Positions 1 to 13,473 of a stretch of 64,000 bases of DNA are shown one piece after another (positions within the stretch are counted from its first letter, which is position 1; the number at the start of each line of letters is the position of its first letter). The notes beneath the pieces are model-generated. The model was given only the letters and a program-made list of their open reading frames with translations, was not told the DNA's origin and did no database searches. A program made the position numbers and the translations under genes. The DNA is from Glandiceps talaboti (taxonomy: Eukaryota; Hemichordata; Enteropneusta; Spengelidae), in the NCBI RefSeq assembly GCF_964340395.1, contig NC_135553.1, positions 8,841,001-8,905,000 of the forward strand. The letters run 5' to 3'.

Positions 1-105
1 ACAGACATTGCCTTGGTAACGACTAGAAAGATGCTTCAATATTGAATAACCTATCAAGGAGGAAATGACATCACCTACAAAGGTAAAAAAACCCAGACAC
101 ATAAA

Positions 106-155
106 TATCGAAACAGGTGTGATTGCGTCATATCGAAACAGGTGTGATTGCGTCA
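106..155. repeat. 25-bp tandem duplication
   Basis: Two exact head-to-tail copies of a 25-bp unit beginning TATCGAAACAGG lie next to each other. An open frame runs through both copies, but no splice signals or protein family support coding. The rest of 1-723 shows no gene. Confidence 0.9.
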
Positions 156-723
156 TAGCAAAACTGAAACTGAAACATGGTTGCAGATACAAATGTGCTT
201 ACAATGAATTCATGTTGGCGACAGTCACCCACACCACTTACGCCTACATGTACATGATGACATGTGTATCTACGCAACCAAGGCTAACTGATACCCAATC
301 ATTGACTGAACCACTCAGGAATGGTACACAACTAACAAGTGTTTGGATATTAAATATATCTACACTCTACAGTATGTAACTTAATGAAACTGAAATAATA
401 TCTGCACTGTACAAAGGACGGATTTGTCTACATTTAACTTGTGGAGAAAACAATTATTAACTTTTTCATAACTTGATATTAAATTTAACTATTTGGAATA
501 CTACTTATCTACTCAGTTATTATTTTTCATTTGTGTGTATTTATGGTCATTTATTATTCATCATATAATGTACATGTATATATTTCAAATTATCATAATC
601 TACTTTTCAAATGTGTACAAAATACATCTATTCATCTACCACATTTTAAAATTCTCTATAAGTAATTAAAGTATATAATATACAGAATAAACAGTATAGT
701 GTACATAATATACAAATATATTT

Positions 724-840
724 GTACATACATACATACATACATACATACATACATACATACATACATACATGTACATACATACATACATACATACATA
801 CATACATACATACATACATACATACATACATACATACATA
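724..840. repeat. (ACAT)n microsatellite
   Basis: A nearly pure ACAT tetranucleotide run of about 117 bp with one internal GTACAT interruption. It is open in several frames on both strands, which produces spurious Tyr-Ile-His or Met-Tyr-Val-Cys reading frames and no gene. From 841 to 1200 I see only unique AT-rich sequence. Confidence 0.97.
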
Positions 841-1201
841 CCATTGTAATTTATATGGTTACCAATACAAGGAGATTAACTTGTAGGCCATAGGAATTTC
901 ACTGTTGTTTTTATTTGTCACTAAATGAGCTATTTACTATCATTAGAGAAGGCCAAAGTGACCATACATTGTACCTGAGATGAACTTGAAACTTTGACCT
1001 TTACCTCAGGTTCAATGTTCTCAGTTCCTAATGATCAAAATAAGGTTCTAGGGCAGATACACATTGTTAGTTTATTTAGTATACAAAATACATTCTTTAG
1101 TACAATAATACATCACATAGTTGTGGTATTATGAAATGTCCTTAGAGCTTAAAAAAAAGAAATCGCACCTAAATTTTGCTGTCAAAGGGTCTCTGTTAAA
1201 C

Positions 1202-1237
1202 CATGGATGTATTAGTGAGATCTCTAATACATCCATT
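1202..1237. mobile_element. Tiny palindromic hairpin insertion, ATGGATGTATTAG type, copy 1
   Basis: A 36-bp near-palindrome whose 13-base arms read ATGGATGTATTAG and CTAATACATCCAT around an 8-base loop. It is flanked on both sides by the same 7-mer, GTTAAAC (1195-1201 and 1238-1244). Palindrome plus exact flanking duplication is what a transposition event leaves. A second copy of the same stem lies at 53476-53513. Confidence 0.75.
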
Positions 1238-1579
1238 GTTAAACTTAAAGATGGTCTGAAGGTAAAATCATTCTTGGTTTCCAAGTCCTTGTACAGGGAT
1301 TTCCTTTAGAAATTCATTGTAACAATTAAGACAAGAGTATTTTGACTGTCACTCAGTTCACTAGATTTCTATCTCTTTTAGTTAAATTCTGAAACCACAG
1401 AGAAATCACTGCAGGACAGAACATAATATTCCCCTTTCAATGGATGCAAATCAGAGAAATTTCAAATGCAAACAAGTAAAATACACTGCCCTTACAATGA
1501 ACAATTGGAGAAATGCAAAACAGTTTAAATTAATTATAATGATGTATTCGTTATTGTGAATTATATTATATCAGTATAT

Positions 1580-2420
1580 TGATGGTGGAAATCGAGGGAT
1601 CTGATTGGTCTAGACATCGAACTAGCGCGTCTAAAACGAGTGATAATGCACTGCTGGTACGATAATGCACTGCTGGCACGCGTCCAAATTTTGTTCGTCT
1701 ACGAGCGTTGAGTTGTAGTCCGCCGTGATACTGATAGTGAACTCTTCGAATTGTCAGAGGAGGATTTTCTCTCAATGAGACAATATTTTATGAGAAATTA
1801 TTGAAGGAAATTTCGAAAGCAACCAAGTCATCGCGTATTTGTTCAAATCATCGCCTACTACATGTACTATAGGTCAAGGCATGCACGAAATCGGTCCCAC
1901 CTCGGCGCGGCGCGGCCAGTTGGAGTGGAAACATTGGTGAGCTGTCCTGTCCTGTCATAAAAATGAAGCAAGTGAAAGAACTTACACTGGCCGACTTACC
2001 ATTAATCTAAATAGAAATTTTTCTGGGATCCTGTCCTAGAGTATCAGTCATCAATCCGAGAGGGAAATCCTCAAACCCGAAAATCTACCGACGTAACTTC
2101 CAGTAATATAAATACATTGTAAATATCAACCTGTCTATCACTTCACCGAGTCGCGAATTCGGCCGGGAACGATCGAAGCATGCTGTATTCAATAAACCAC
2201 TTGAAGTTTATACCTTGAGTCAAACAGGTTGTTTATTCATCACTGTGCACTTTTAATGAGCCGATCAATGTACAGATTATCCCTAGAAACGATTCGCAGG
2301 TAAAATAAATCCAGTCGCTGCACGACGTTCACGTTGAGGCCAAGATCAGCTGTCTTGAAAGCAGCGTTATTGTTATGCAAATTAGCCACAGGGGCGCATA
2401 TGAAACGAGAAAACGTTAGT
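1580..2420. other. CpG-richer patch without an assignable gene
   Basis: This stretch is richer in CG dinucleotides than its surroundings (for example the GGCGCGGCGCGGCC core near 1905). It contains a 19-bp tandem duplication, GATAATGCACTGCTGG plus TAC or CAC, at 1642-1660 and 1661-1679. It could be a promoter, a first exon or an old transposon end. I find no coding exon with convincing splice sites in it. Confidence 0.4.
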
Positions 2421-2469
2421 TCTTATCTTGTTTCCGATATTTTCAATATACTGGTATAATATAATAGCG

Positions 2470-2605
2470 ATAAACCACCCCCTGGGGAAGGTATACCACT
2501 CGGTTTTGACCAGTGAACTCAATATATGCACTCGCTATCGCTCGTGCATATATTTCGTTCACTGGTCAAAACCTCTTGGTATACCATCCCCAGGGGGTGG
2601 TTTAT
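2470..2605. mobile_element. 136-bp long-arm palindrome (foldback element)
   Basis: The segment folds back almost end to end. The outer arms read ATAAACCACCCCCTGGGG and the reverse complement, followed inward by paired blocks GGTATACCA, GTTTTGACCAGTGAAC and ATATATGCAC, each separated by 2-4 unpaired bases. The loop is about 12 bases (TCGCTATCGCTC). No clear target duplication is visible. It is either a foldback MITE or a strong cruciform-forming palindrome. 2606-3224 holds nothing recognisable. Confidence 0.85.
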
Positions 2606-3224
2606 TGCTTAAGTATTTACTCAAAAGGTCTTGGGGATATGAAAGGGGGCTTGATATACATGTATGTGTTTATTTAACACAGACTGCTAAAACAGAGTTT
2701 TTGTGAAGTGGTTCTGTGTATTTATATTAAGCAATTTTTCCATGAGTATTTGATTTAATTTATGGCCACATAGTCAAGGACAGAGAAAACATTTTAATAG
2801 CCTTCAAAATGTACAAATGTTATTCACATTTTATTGATATTTCCAAATGAAATATTGCACAGATGGTTTTTTCCATGGTTACTTGTATGGTTTTGCTATT
2901 TCCTGTTGATGCATACAAATGTACTACAGATTATCAAATGGTAAACTCTTAGTAAAAACAACGATAATGGAATATAAACAAATTTTCTAAAATACTGCAA
3001 TTTTATCTATTTTTCATGGCTGTATTAAAGCAAACACAAATGGTGTAAAAAACAGCATTATGTGGTTGAAATATCACAGTAAATGTATCTTCAACAATTT
3101 ACCAATTTAAATACTACATGTATACTGTTATGGCAGAAAAAAAATACATTTTCCCTTCACAAGCTTGTAAAATAAGTAACTAAATCACGACTATGATGAT
3201 GTATATTTCTCATGACTACATTTT

Positions 3225-3975
3225 GTTAATATGTTCCCTGGCCTTGAAAACAGATGGATACATCAATAGACACTAAAAATGTAACCAAAATCATTCACTC
3301 CTACATTTCCCATGACTACTCCAGTCTCTACTTTGCCTGGTTAAATGGAGAGGCATCAAACCACAGCAGAAACTACAACTGCATACTTCACTCTGTTTTC
3401 CATTTTATTTTCCCTGGTCCAGGAAAACACATAATGACATCAAAATCAAGTAATTAAAATCATACAACTGACATTCTTCACTCATGGACAGCATTCCCCC
3501 TGACCATACTATATTGTACATGTATGTAGTTTATTTCATTCTCCTGTTGGGGAAAATGTTACAAACATCAAAACCTGGTAAAATCTACAACTGAATATTT
3601 CCTTCTTGTGCTTCCCATGTTTATTTCAGATTCCCTGGTTGGAAAAAATGGATAGAGACATCAAAACCAAGTATAATCTACAACTAAAATAAATGTACTA
3701 CATGTACATTATCCAGGTTTATTCCAGTTTTGCTGGTTGGGAAAACAAATAGAGACATCCAAATCCAGTAAAATCTACAACATAAACATATTTCATTCCT
3801 AGTACAGTTTCCATCATCACATGCTAGTTTATTCCACTTTCCCCTGGTTGGGAAACGAATAAAGGTTATCAAAATCCAGGAAAAACTACAAGCATTTCAC
3901 TCCTATATTCCCATCACCACATGCTACATTTTGTAGTTTATTCCAGTTTCCCTGGTTGGGAAAACAGATAGCCTT
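3225..3975. repeat. Degenerate minisatellite, about 90-130 bp unit
   Basis: About seven diverged units. Each carries a TTCCCTGGTTGGGAAAACAG-like block followed by GATAGAGACATCAAAA and TAAAATCTACAACT blocks. The TTCCCTGG-type anchors occur near 3236, 3410, 3541, 3630, 3730, 3839 and 3947. Short open frames inside it follow the repeat and are not genes. Confidence 0.8.
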
Positions 3976-5743
3976 TAAAGGGCCTACTTAGCCAACAAGT
4001 ATTGATTTTGCCATTATACAAGCTTCCTACAGCTATCAAAGTACTTATAACGGTTACATTATTTACCATTCACTTTCTGCTTCAATGACAGCTGATTTTC
4101 ACTGCCTTGCTACTCAGTGCTAATGATGGGAAGTACTGGAAACAGTGATGGAAAAAAAACAACCCGGAAAATGCCGGAATGACAAATAGCTAAAATTAGA
4201 CAACAGCAAAATTCTGGTTCAAGAACATATTGTTATTTAATTCATATTCCTATTTTAGTGAAATTGATATACCTGGCTACTTATTAAACCTTATAAAAAC
4301 ATTCATAAAAATTCTGCTTTCTATGTTTCTATATTTATTCTCTGTCTGTGTTTGTACTTGACATGGTGTTGCAAGTTTCATATTTTTAACCATTTATGGA
4401 TTCATGTTGTTGACAGAAATTCACTTCACAGTATAAAATGTCGAGAAATAATGATATTCACATTAAAATATGAATACATATTTTTATCCCATGATTCAAC
4501 TGTACAATACATTACCTTGAAAAATGTTGTCATTTCATTTCCTATGACAAAGATAACCTGATTAGATATGAGAAGAGCATAGAGGGAATATTACATGCAC
4601 GAATCACCAAACTGAATGTGTCTTTATGTAGATGTATTATTGTGAAATATTGCACACACACAGAAATTTTTAATCCATATTTTATGTGTGCCCATATCTT
4701 TTTTGTATCCCGTATATCTAATTTATCTGGATTTTGCCTAAATGTAGATTACAGAAAATGAAAATGCTAGTCAAAAAAATGCAAAGAACTTTTTTTATGA
4801 AAATATAATACGAGTATTTCATAGTATGTATATTATTCAATTTATCTTTCAATTATATTTCTCTATTTTTATACATACACACACATTATATTGTAAACGT
4901 AGCAACACACCATTGTCAAACTCACATCTTGTTCACCTTGGAAACCCATCTCATTAGTTTTGCTGGTTTCTCTTTTCAGCTATGTAATGAAATCGAAGAC
5001 TATAAATTTTCATATTGAATTTCTACATTCATATTTCTACTATAAAATTCAGTGAAAATTGAGCAAAATATGTACTAAATTATGTGCAGTGAGTAAAGAT
5101 TGATTGATTAATTGATTTAAATTTCATTGATTGCATGCAATGGAAATCAGCATTCTCAATGGTAAACAAGTCTGTGATATAAAATTATTCAATAGGGCAA
5201 CGTAAGTTCAAGTATGCATACATTAGTGCATGTAAATATGAGCCCAATAAATATATCTCCTGAGAACAAAATGAGCAATGTATCTGTTCCTTTCATATAA
5301 TAAGTCCCCTAAGTACAAGCTTTCACAATGGTGGTTTTCATATATCACATTTTCAATAAGCTATCTGGAGCTCCAACATAAAAAGCCCGCGATGGACATT
5401 TCAGCTTTCATGTATAATTGCCTAGTGCACAGAATACTACGTATGCCAATATACCATACTCTGGAGCTTTTAAATCTACGCTTGCCAAAGATGATGTATA
5501 AGGCAACTTCATTAGTCCCATGTGCTATACTTGTAATCTGGCATTCCCCAATGTGTATCTAAGCTCCATCTTAATTCTAGCAATATGGCGGCACAAATAC
5601 AGCTTTTGTAGCTCTCAGATGATATCATTAATTGAATCAATAATCTACAAGGCATGACAGTTTAATCAAATTACGACTTCACTCTGCAACTTTCTATAAT
5701 CGTATATTTTATATGTTGAACTGAAAGTGACATTTCACATGTA
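3976..5743. other. No gene seen
   Basis: AT-rich unique-looking sequence. Open frames are short, lack flanking splice consensus and resemble no family. A small ATTGATT-rich patch lies at 5098-5135. Confidence 0.6.
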
Positions 5744-6165
5744 CAGACTTTGGGACAATCTCACAATGTCGCACAAGCTCAATAAACAAACATCGTTCAT
5801 TTAGGTCAAAAACCTCCCCTCCCCTCCCCTCTCCCCCTAAATGAATGTTCACAAGTGCAACATCAAACATTTATATATGGTGTAAACTGTGATGATATAC
5901 TGTAGCGGTCACACTTCTACGATCGATGTAATGTAAAAACATGATTGTAAACACATTAAAATACTACTAGAAACCCAGCACCATATCTCACATTAGAAGT
6001 ATATTTTTATCAACTTTAATATCAACATCTCAATAGTAAATACAAAAGCTAAGTGCAAAAATGAAGTTCAGCAATTACATTGACATCAGACCCCCCCCCC
6101 CCCCTAAACGAACCAAGTTCAATTATTGAGCTTGTGTGACATTGTGCGATCGTCCCTAAGTCTTG
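5744..6165. mobile_element. Element with terminal inverted repeats of about 60 bp
   Basis: The left arm (5744-5805, starting CAGACTTTGGGACAATCTCA) is matched in inverse orientation by 6104-6165 (ending ATTGTGCGATCGTCCCTAAG then TCTTG). The shared inner words include CACAATGT, GCACAAGCTCAATAA and TCGTT. Cytosine-rich runs sit just inside both arms (5813-5837 and 6091-6104). The interior of about 300 bp shows no ORF. This is the form of a non-autonomous DNA transposon; no target duplication is clear, so the exact ends are uncertain. Confidence 0.7.
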
Positions 6166-9084
6166 AATCATGATGAAGTGATGGCAAGTTCAAAGATGAA
6201 AAGACAATTTCACTATCATACAAGCTTTGTACGTACATGCAATAATCTATACTGCTACCACTGCAGTAGGCTGTAAGACCACATTCATGCCATACTATTA
6301 GCCAGTGGTATAGAAGCCTGATTCACGGATGAACAACACGATATATGTACTAATCTTACAGCCACTGCAGTGCATTGTAAAACATTGAGGGTAATCTTTT
6401 GTGTCTGAATTTTTTACAGTAAATTTGAACTGCATTTATGGAATTGAATTCCTAAATAGCACAGTACATTGCAGTACTACTAGACATGTTTAGAAACGTT
6501 GGTTGTTGTTCAAGTGTGTACACTAGTACAATTGAGACTGACAAGGTAAGATTTCAGTAGTCAGCACATCTCACACATTTTACTTTTGACCAAAATATTC
6601 AATACATGTAAATCTATACTGCAACTAGCTGCATACAATACAAATCAAACAGCATATGTGACCATTTAATACATGTACATCTATAACTATCAATATATGT
6701 AATGGGTACACCTATACAGTCATGTAGCTGTGATTTTCTACATCAAGGAATGTGGAAAATAAGTTGTTTTAATAATTAATTATCTATGTTATCGACAAAT
6801 TTACATGCACATGTACACATTACATCTCAAAAATCTATCAATACAGTCCATAAGAAAAGTCTGACCCCCCCCCCCCACAATAAGTTATTTCGTCCAATTT
6901 GTATTTCATCATATTCAATCCATAGTTATTGACACACAAAAATATGAAATTCCTTGTAAAAATAGAACATAAACATCCAAATATCACATCTGTATTTGTA
7001 TAAAATACAACTATGCATATATTGTACATTTTATGTATGTACATTTGTACAGTGTAGTGTGAAGAACTGTAGTGTATATCAAATAACTGAAAAATAACAA
7101 AAAGTATGAGTAAATATAAAATGTAAATACATGATGTACTACATGTATCATATTTATTTCAATTTTAGATTGACACTGCAAGTACATACACATGTACATT
7201 GTAGTGAATGTATAGGAAACTTACCAAAATATTTCTAATTATATTCTATATGATTGTGTGTATGTAGTATATAGCAGGGTCATTCTTATTTTGTGTATAC
7301 ATGTGTACATACAAACTATACACATGTACATTTTTCATATTATAAATTGTGTTATTTTGACCTAATGGTGACCCCTCCTGTTAAAGTGTTGACAGTTTGC
7401 ATCATTTCATAATCCGTCTTAGTGTGTTAAAGCTACATTTAATTTATACAATATGTACTCAATTATTGAACACAAGAGAACACATTTATTTCTCTACTGA
7501 GCACACTGGATGTTTCAATGATCACAGACTTCATCATGTACAAATGTACATGTATCTCTCTCTGAATGGAGGTGGATGCTAAATACTTTTTTTTTTTCAA
7601 TTATTACAAAGATGTTGCTCTGTTTCATTCTGGCTCATAATATTATAGAAAAGTCCTACATTTTACGTTACCGGATCTCAATTTTAACTCGGAAACCAAA
7701 ATTTACCTTTTATGAGTTGATTTTTTGCAAGTTTTTGTGTAAAATATAAAATAGGGAGTGACAAAATGCACTTCGCTGTTATATCAGACAACAAAGAAAA
7801 GAACGAATGAAAAAAGTGAATTTGTTTGATTATCATAGAATCTACAATCTTTCAAAGGTATAAATCATTTTTTGTAATCACAGTGTCTCTAAAATATTCA
7901 CCAACCACATAATGATACAAAAGTCTGCCTCAGAAAACATCAAAATGACCCTAAAATAAATTGGGAAATTTCCATAAACTATTCATGCATTTTCTTATCC
8001 ATTAAATTATTTTTGATTCGTTGATGTCCTCCAGTGACCCAATATCACACCTGAATTTATTGATTGATATTCAGAAAGGGTGAACCTGAGGGACAAATAT
8101 TATTACAGTAAATGACTTAATATCTTGAAAATGAAAGCTTACACAAATCATTTGTGCAAAATACAAAGAAAGTAGACTCCTTTCAATCTTGTTTCTATGG
8201 AAACACAATTTCTGATATTCCCCACAGAGTTCTGAATTCTAACAAGGCGGCCATCTTGGATCATAACAATTTGTCAAATCTGGTTGGACCTTTTTTAAAA
8301 TATAATTTTTACACTGATCCCACATTTCATCGTTCATTCAAGTCAAGTGTGAAATATTCAGTTTTCATTTAAGGGAATTTTCGTACTTTTTAAAACATAT
8401 TTTTAGACTACAATAATTTAAATCATTGACAGAATATTATGGCAATTAAAGTACATGTATGTTCCTGGTAACTATACTACGGCTGTATTTCTATCATCAT
8501 GCATATTATGGAAGGGAACTGGTTCTACATCTCTTATTAGAAGATCTCAAGTATATTTGTACATGCAATAGATAGATCTTTTAACTTGCCCAGTATTACA
8601 CACGCACAATCACACAATCACGTACCAAAATGACCTTTACATTTTTACGGGGATTTCTGATTCTAGGCTGTTGCTAGAGCCTTGAATTGTTTAGCTGGAA
8701 TATTGAATTGTCTGTGTGTGTCTCGATCTGCCAGTCTCATTACCATTAGAAAGGGGTCAGCACAGAAATGCTGTCTGTAGGCTATAAAACTGACAAAGAT
8801 TGCAATGAATCTGCTGGCTAGCAAATAGTCTAATATAGGAAAACCTCGTTCAACAATGTCTTCAGCTTGCAGACCAATGCCGGTGTAAATAATTGATGCT
8901 GCAGGAAATCTTAAATTGGAGCAATGGAAAGGAAAAGCCTATTATGTATCCTCTATTGATTTATGCATGTTTCCTTGGCAAGACAGTTATCCAAGGCTGT
9001 TTAGTGTTTGCTACATTGGACTTCACAAAATGTACATGCACACATTAATTTAGAGTTCTCCTTCAGGATGTTTTCATATGCATA
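6166..9084. other. No gene seen; 12-base C-run and many ACATGT words
   Basis: AT-rich sequence without exon-like signals. It contains a C-run at 6865-6876 and many ACATGTAC or TACATGTA words, for example near 6602, 6670, 7143, 7190 and 7540. An AAGGCGGCCATCTTGGAT block near 8245 resembles a YY1 site but has no associated exon. Confidence 0.6.
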
Positions 9085-9360
9085 TTAGGTCATTTGCATA
9101 TATGTATAGAATCTTTTGTTATGCTGATGTGTTTTACTGAAATCATATTGGCTCATATCATACTTCATATCATTTTGGTTAATCTGCATACGGATAGAAT
9201 TGTTTGTTAGGTTGATTGATTTCTGTTTCACAAGAAATGATTGAATATGGATCCATATCAATGTGTATAGCACATTTGATAATTTACATATGAATGGAAT
9301 CTTTTGTTATGTTGATTGCTTCAATTGTTTTCCTGAAGTTGTAAGATACGAGCCCATATG
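9085..9360. repeat. Degenerate tandem repeat, about 85-105 bp unit
   Basis: Three diverged copies share the order TTTGCATAT, GAATCTTTTGTTATG, TTGATTG, then TCATAT words, with anchors near 9093, 9180 and 9282. No coding signal. Confidence 0.65.
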
Positions 9361-12300
9361 TTCTATAAAATCTTTGGGGAGACCAGCGCAAATTGACTTG
9401 TTGAAAATAACTCAAGTTGATGTTCAAATGAAATATGGGAAATAACTACAAATACTGAAAGGAAATGACTAAAAATAACTAAAATGTCAAAACAAATTCC
9501 TCAATATCTTTCATACCCTGCTTACGAAACCAGGAATTTTTTTTAATCATTCAACTGAACTCAAAACATTCCATACATCCCACACACATGAACATTCTTT
9601 CTCTCACATGTTATTCTGTTCACAAGAAAAAGATATTTAACACAAAGCATGACAAATTCTGACTGTTAAATATAATTTCACAATTTGGATCAATTTTTTA
9701 TAACACAAGATGCCTCAATTATAGATAACCATAAACAGTCCGTCTCCTTTCTGAAAAGTGGATTTTCTGATGTATTATAAATAGATGTATAATGTAAACT
9801 GAATGGCCTGTAGAGAATCGATTTCAGTATCTTTGCTGACTTCTGTCTGTGACTATGTCCTTGCAACTATGTAAGCATGAGAGGACATACTCACAGATCA
9901 AACTTTTGAATGGATTGTGTCCAGTGACTTTTGACAATGACTGTGATGTCATTGTTTGAAATAATTACATCAAGGTAGTACACAAGAAATTGGACAATTT
10001 TTTCAGTCCTGTAAAGTGTAGTTTGTTCTGCAATATGTACATGTACAGTGTATACATAAATATTTTTCTCAGATACAAACATTACTAAATGCTATTTTTA
10101 AACTTTTTTGGGACCAAAGACATTTTATCCTAAGAAGTGTTTAAATGTAGTGTGCATGTCACAAGGTAGTGCAATGTGATGGGCGTTAGATTACCACAAT
10201 CTGCAACACTAGCTGAGGATGACGTGTGTAGGAATGATAACAGTGTCTTGATACTGTGTGTTCACCATATTTAACATAGTAGAGAATTATACCACCGGGA
10301 CACTATCTTACTGTGGATAATTATAGGTCACAATGTCTGCTGGCATAAACACATCAATCTATGACTTGGTCATAAATAAAACACAAGTATAACTACAGTT
10401 TTCCACTGGGAGAAAAATGCAGAGTGAAATGATGAGATGTGTAGATAACCCTAGGACCATAGAGATGTATGTATAGGTGTACACTCTACACTTTCCTTCA
10501 GAAATGTATCAGAGACATTTAACCCATGGAACAAATGTAGTCAGGGTTTGGCAAGCTTAAATGGAAAGGAGATCTTGTGAATTCACTTTGTTTGGCTATT
10601 AAATGAGATAAAATGCACTGGTCATTCACTTTCACTTATATCAGCACAGACGTTCTATCAATCTGAACTTAGGAGGAAGTGACATACGAGACTTGCAATG
10701 CAACTTCTGTAAACATATTGCTGACTGCTTCTATTGTTATGGTAATTATAAAATATGTTTGACCAACAACCTACTTCAATTTACATCCATCTTGTTAAAT
10801 TTCTTGAAACCACGGCTCTAATATTCAAAGAATACATCTGTCATAAATTGTACTGTATCGTATTCTAGTGTATGGGGAGGTGAAAATCTTCAGCATTTCT
10901 ATATAAATATCAGTTCTTATCTTATGTACAAGTGTAGGATTTACATAGTTCTTCTGTTTAAATCAACATATTTTTAAGTAGTACAATAACTGCATTACAG
11001 TGCCAGAATGTATTTCAAAGGCCCAGATCTGATTTGGATTAAAATTTAGGAGTGACAAATAGTTGTTTGTTTGAATGAAAAATTGATCCAGAAAAGAGTG
11101 ATTCTATCTAAGGCTCAACTGATACGATAACACCGATGTAAGAGAACATGGGAAGGAATCCCCAGCCTTTAATGTTACATGCCTACATCTCTTTGTGAAA
11201 TAAGTACTTGGTATAATTTACAGAATCTGTACCCAAATGAGTTAAATTACTAAAACAGTCATTTCTATTTATTCAATATTGTATTCATTTGTTGTTTTGA
11301 TTTTTGCACTTCATAAAATATCATAAAATTCCTGTGTATAACAATCATTGCAGTCTGTACATTCCAAAGTACTGTATCTATCTCATTTACACTTCTTATG
11401 AAACCAAATATTTCAATTTCCAACATGAGCATTTTGAATAGCTGTTTTACATGTACCAGCCATTGTTCAAGACAACAAAGAACTTGTATATGATATGATA
11501 TTAATGTCGGCGTAGTGAGAAATTCAGCATATACAGTCGGTTCATTATGATATAGGAACTAACGGTCATCACTGGTCATCACTCTTCATCGCTGTAATCC
11601 CTAGGGGAAGCTAGCTTGAAGCCGTTTCATTATGAAGTTCATTAAATATTCAATTGCTGAGCTTATCTTCTAGTCGAGGGTAGGAAAAGATAAATTTATG
11701 GAAACCTAGGTAAATGAACCGCTTGATAAATAGGGACACAGTCAAGAGATACACTGCTTGCGGTGTAAATCACATGTTCATTCAAGGACAAAGCTGCATG
11801 TATTTGATAATAAAATAGCAATAACTTGGATACCAAGATGGTGACAATGACACTGTAGCACAGGTAAGGTTTCTCTTATAATTTTCAAGATGGTACTGAA
11901 GTTCAACTGATGTGCTTGTTCAATCTTGTATTCATTTTATATGAAGCAGCGAGTCAATATTCTTTTTAAGTTTTGGATTCTAAATCAGATAATCATTGCA
12001 ATGCCTTTAACATGTACATTATTCACTGTATAGGTAGTCAAATCTATTTGGGTGTAAATACTTGTATCCTATAATTGTAGTACTGTGACATAGCTATATA
12101 CATGAATTGTTCACTTTTGAATATTTTAACATGATGAATAACAGTTATCTACATTGTATCTCTCGGTACCTGAAATAGAATACTAGTATTACTGCCTAGG
12201 CACATCATAAAAATGATGAACATTCGATTTCTTGGTTGAGATCATAACTTCCGCTCCACTCACTTCACATCATACAATTCTATAGGCGCCTGTGAGAATA

Positions 12301-12469
12301 AGTCGATCTTCTTGCTCTATTTTGACCCTCTAGGATGAGGTAAAAAGCTATTGAAGTTACCAAGAATTTTATCAGCTGGTTATAATAATCACTATTACTG
12401 CTAAATATACCACCATCTTTTGTTATCATAATCACCACCAGAATCACCACAACCACCATCGCTGCCGTT
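9361..12469. other. No gene seen; one copy of a diverged dispersed repeat
   Basis: Mostly unique AT-rich sequence. The block at about 11025-11210 (CAGATCTGATTTGGATTA, then AGGAGTGACAAATAGTTG, then GATAACACCGATG) is a diverged relative of 13575-13780, which carries TTTAGATTAGGG, AGGAGTGATAAACAGTTG and GATAACACAG in the same order. No other structure was recognised. Confidence 0.5.
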
Positions 12470-12473
12470 GTTG

Positions 12474-12518
<45 letters not shown>

Positions 12519-12592
12519 CCCGCATCATCATCATCATGATTCATCACCATCATCATTATCATCATCATTATTGTCACCACCATTACCATTAC
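12470..12592. repeat. (ATC)n microsatellite
   Basis: ATC or CAT trinucleotide run with interruptions, giving poly-Met, poly-Asp or poly-His open frames on both strands. Flanking 12593-13423 has no supported gene. Confidence 0.95.
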
Positions 12593-13423
12593 CAAAATCT
12601 CAATTTTTTTCAACACAAGACAAGAAGAGGTTATGGCTTTTGCAAATTCAGTACTTTAGATTACAAATGGCTTGATATTTTGTCAAATCTGTATTGTTGT
12701 CCAGCTGTTTTCCAAGTACATAACACAATGTGTTCTACAATATGCCTGCAGACACAGGGGTCATGTCCTTTCATACAGTCAGTTAGTCTCTAGTAGAGGC
12801 TTTCCATGGTTTCTGAATGTATGACTTTTCAGGTCAGAACTGACTGCAACAACTGCATTTGTACATTGTGTCAAAGATCATATATATTTGATTTTGATGT
12901 TTCCTTTCCAGCATACTTTATACCTCTATGCATATCTATACATTATAACTGTCCTACAGTCAACCAAACATGTTCATTGTTCTGCTTTTTTTATTTCTAG
13001 GTTAGAAAGTCTTTGCATATAAGGCTCCATTTGGAATTCACAACACTTGAATTCATACCTTGGTACATCGTATAGTGTACTGATATAGTTCATCAGTTTC
13101 TGAAATCTTGCCTGCCTACATGTACCTCAATACTACTAACTTGTGAATAGATGTTTTTCTGAGAAATTTGAATTTATTAGATTAGGTTAGTAACCTTTAT
13201 TCATATTGATATAAAATTTGCTATATAGTATACAATTTGTATATGTGTCATTGTTGAGATCTTAAAGGGCCATGTTTCGATCCCAGGTCATTTGTTATCT
13301 TAATGCGGTTTACACCCCACCCCACCATTAAGATGGCACCCAGAGGCTGGGTTATTTGGCTTGACAATAGTGTTTCAACTCATTTGCCATCTGGAGCAAA
13401 ATCTGTTGACCAAGTACATTTAC

Positions 13424-13473
13424 ATTAGTCTAGTTCCTATACAGTATCGTTATGATTTATACCTTCACTCACA
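13424..13473 (+). repeat. 50-bp dispersed repeat, copy 1
   Basis: ATTAGTCTAGTTCCTATACA followed by GATTTATACCTTCACTCACA matches 53691-53740 in the same orientation over the full 50 bp with few differences. Translation is also similar in one frame (Leu-Val-x-Ile-x-Tyr then Asp-Leu-Tyr-Leu-His-Ser), so this could be a retroelement fragment. The family is not known to me. Confidence 0.6.
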
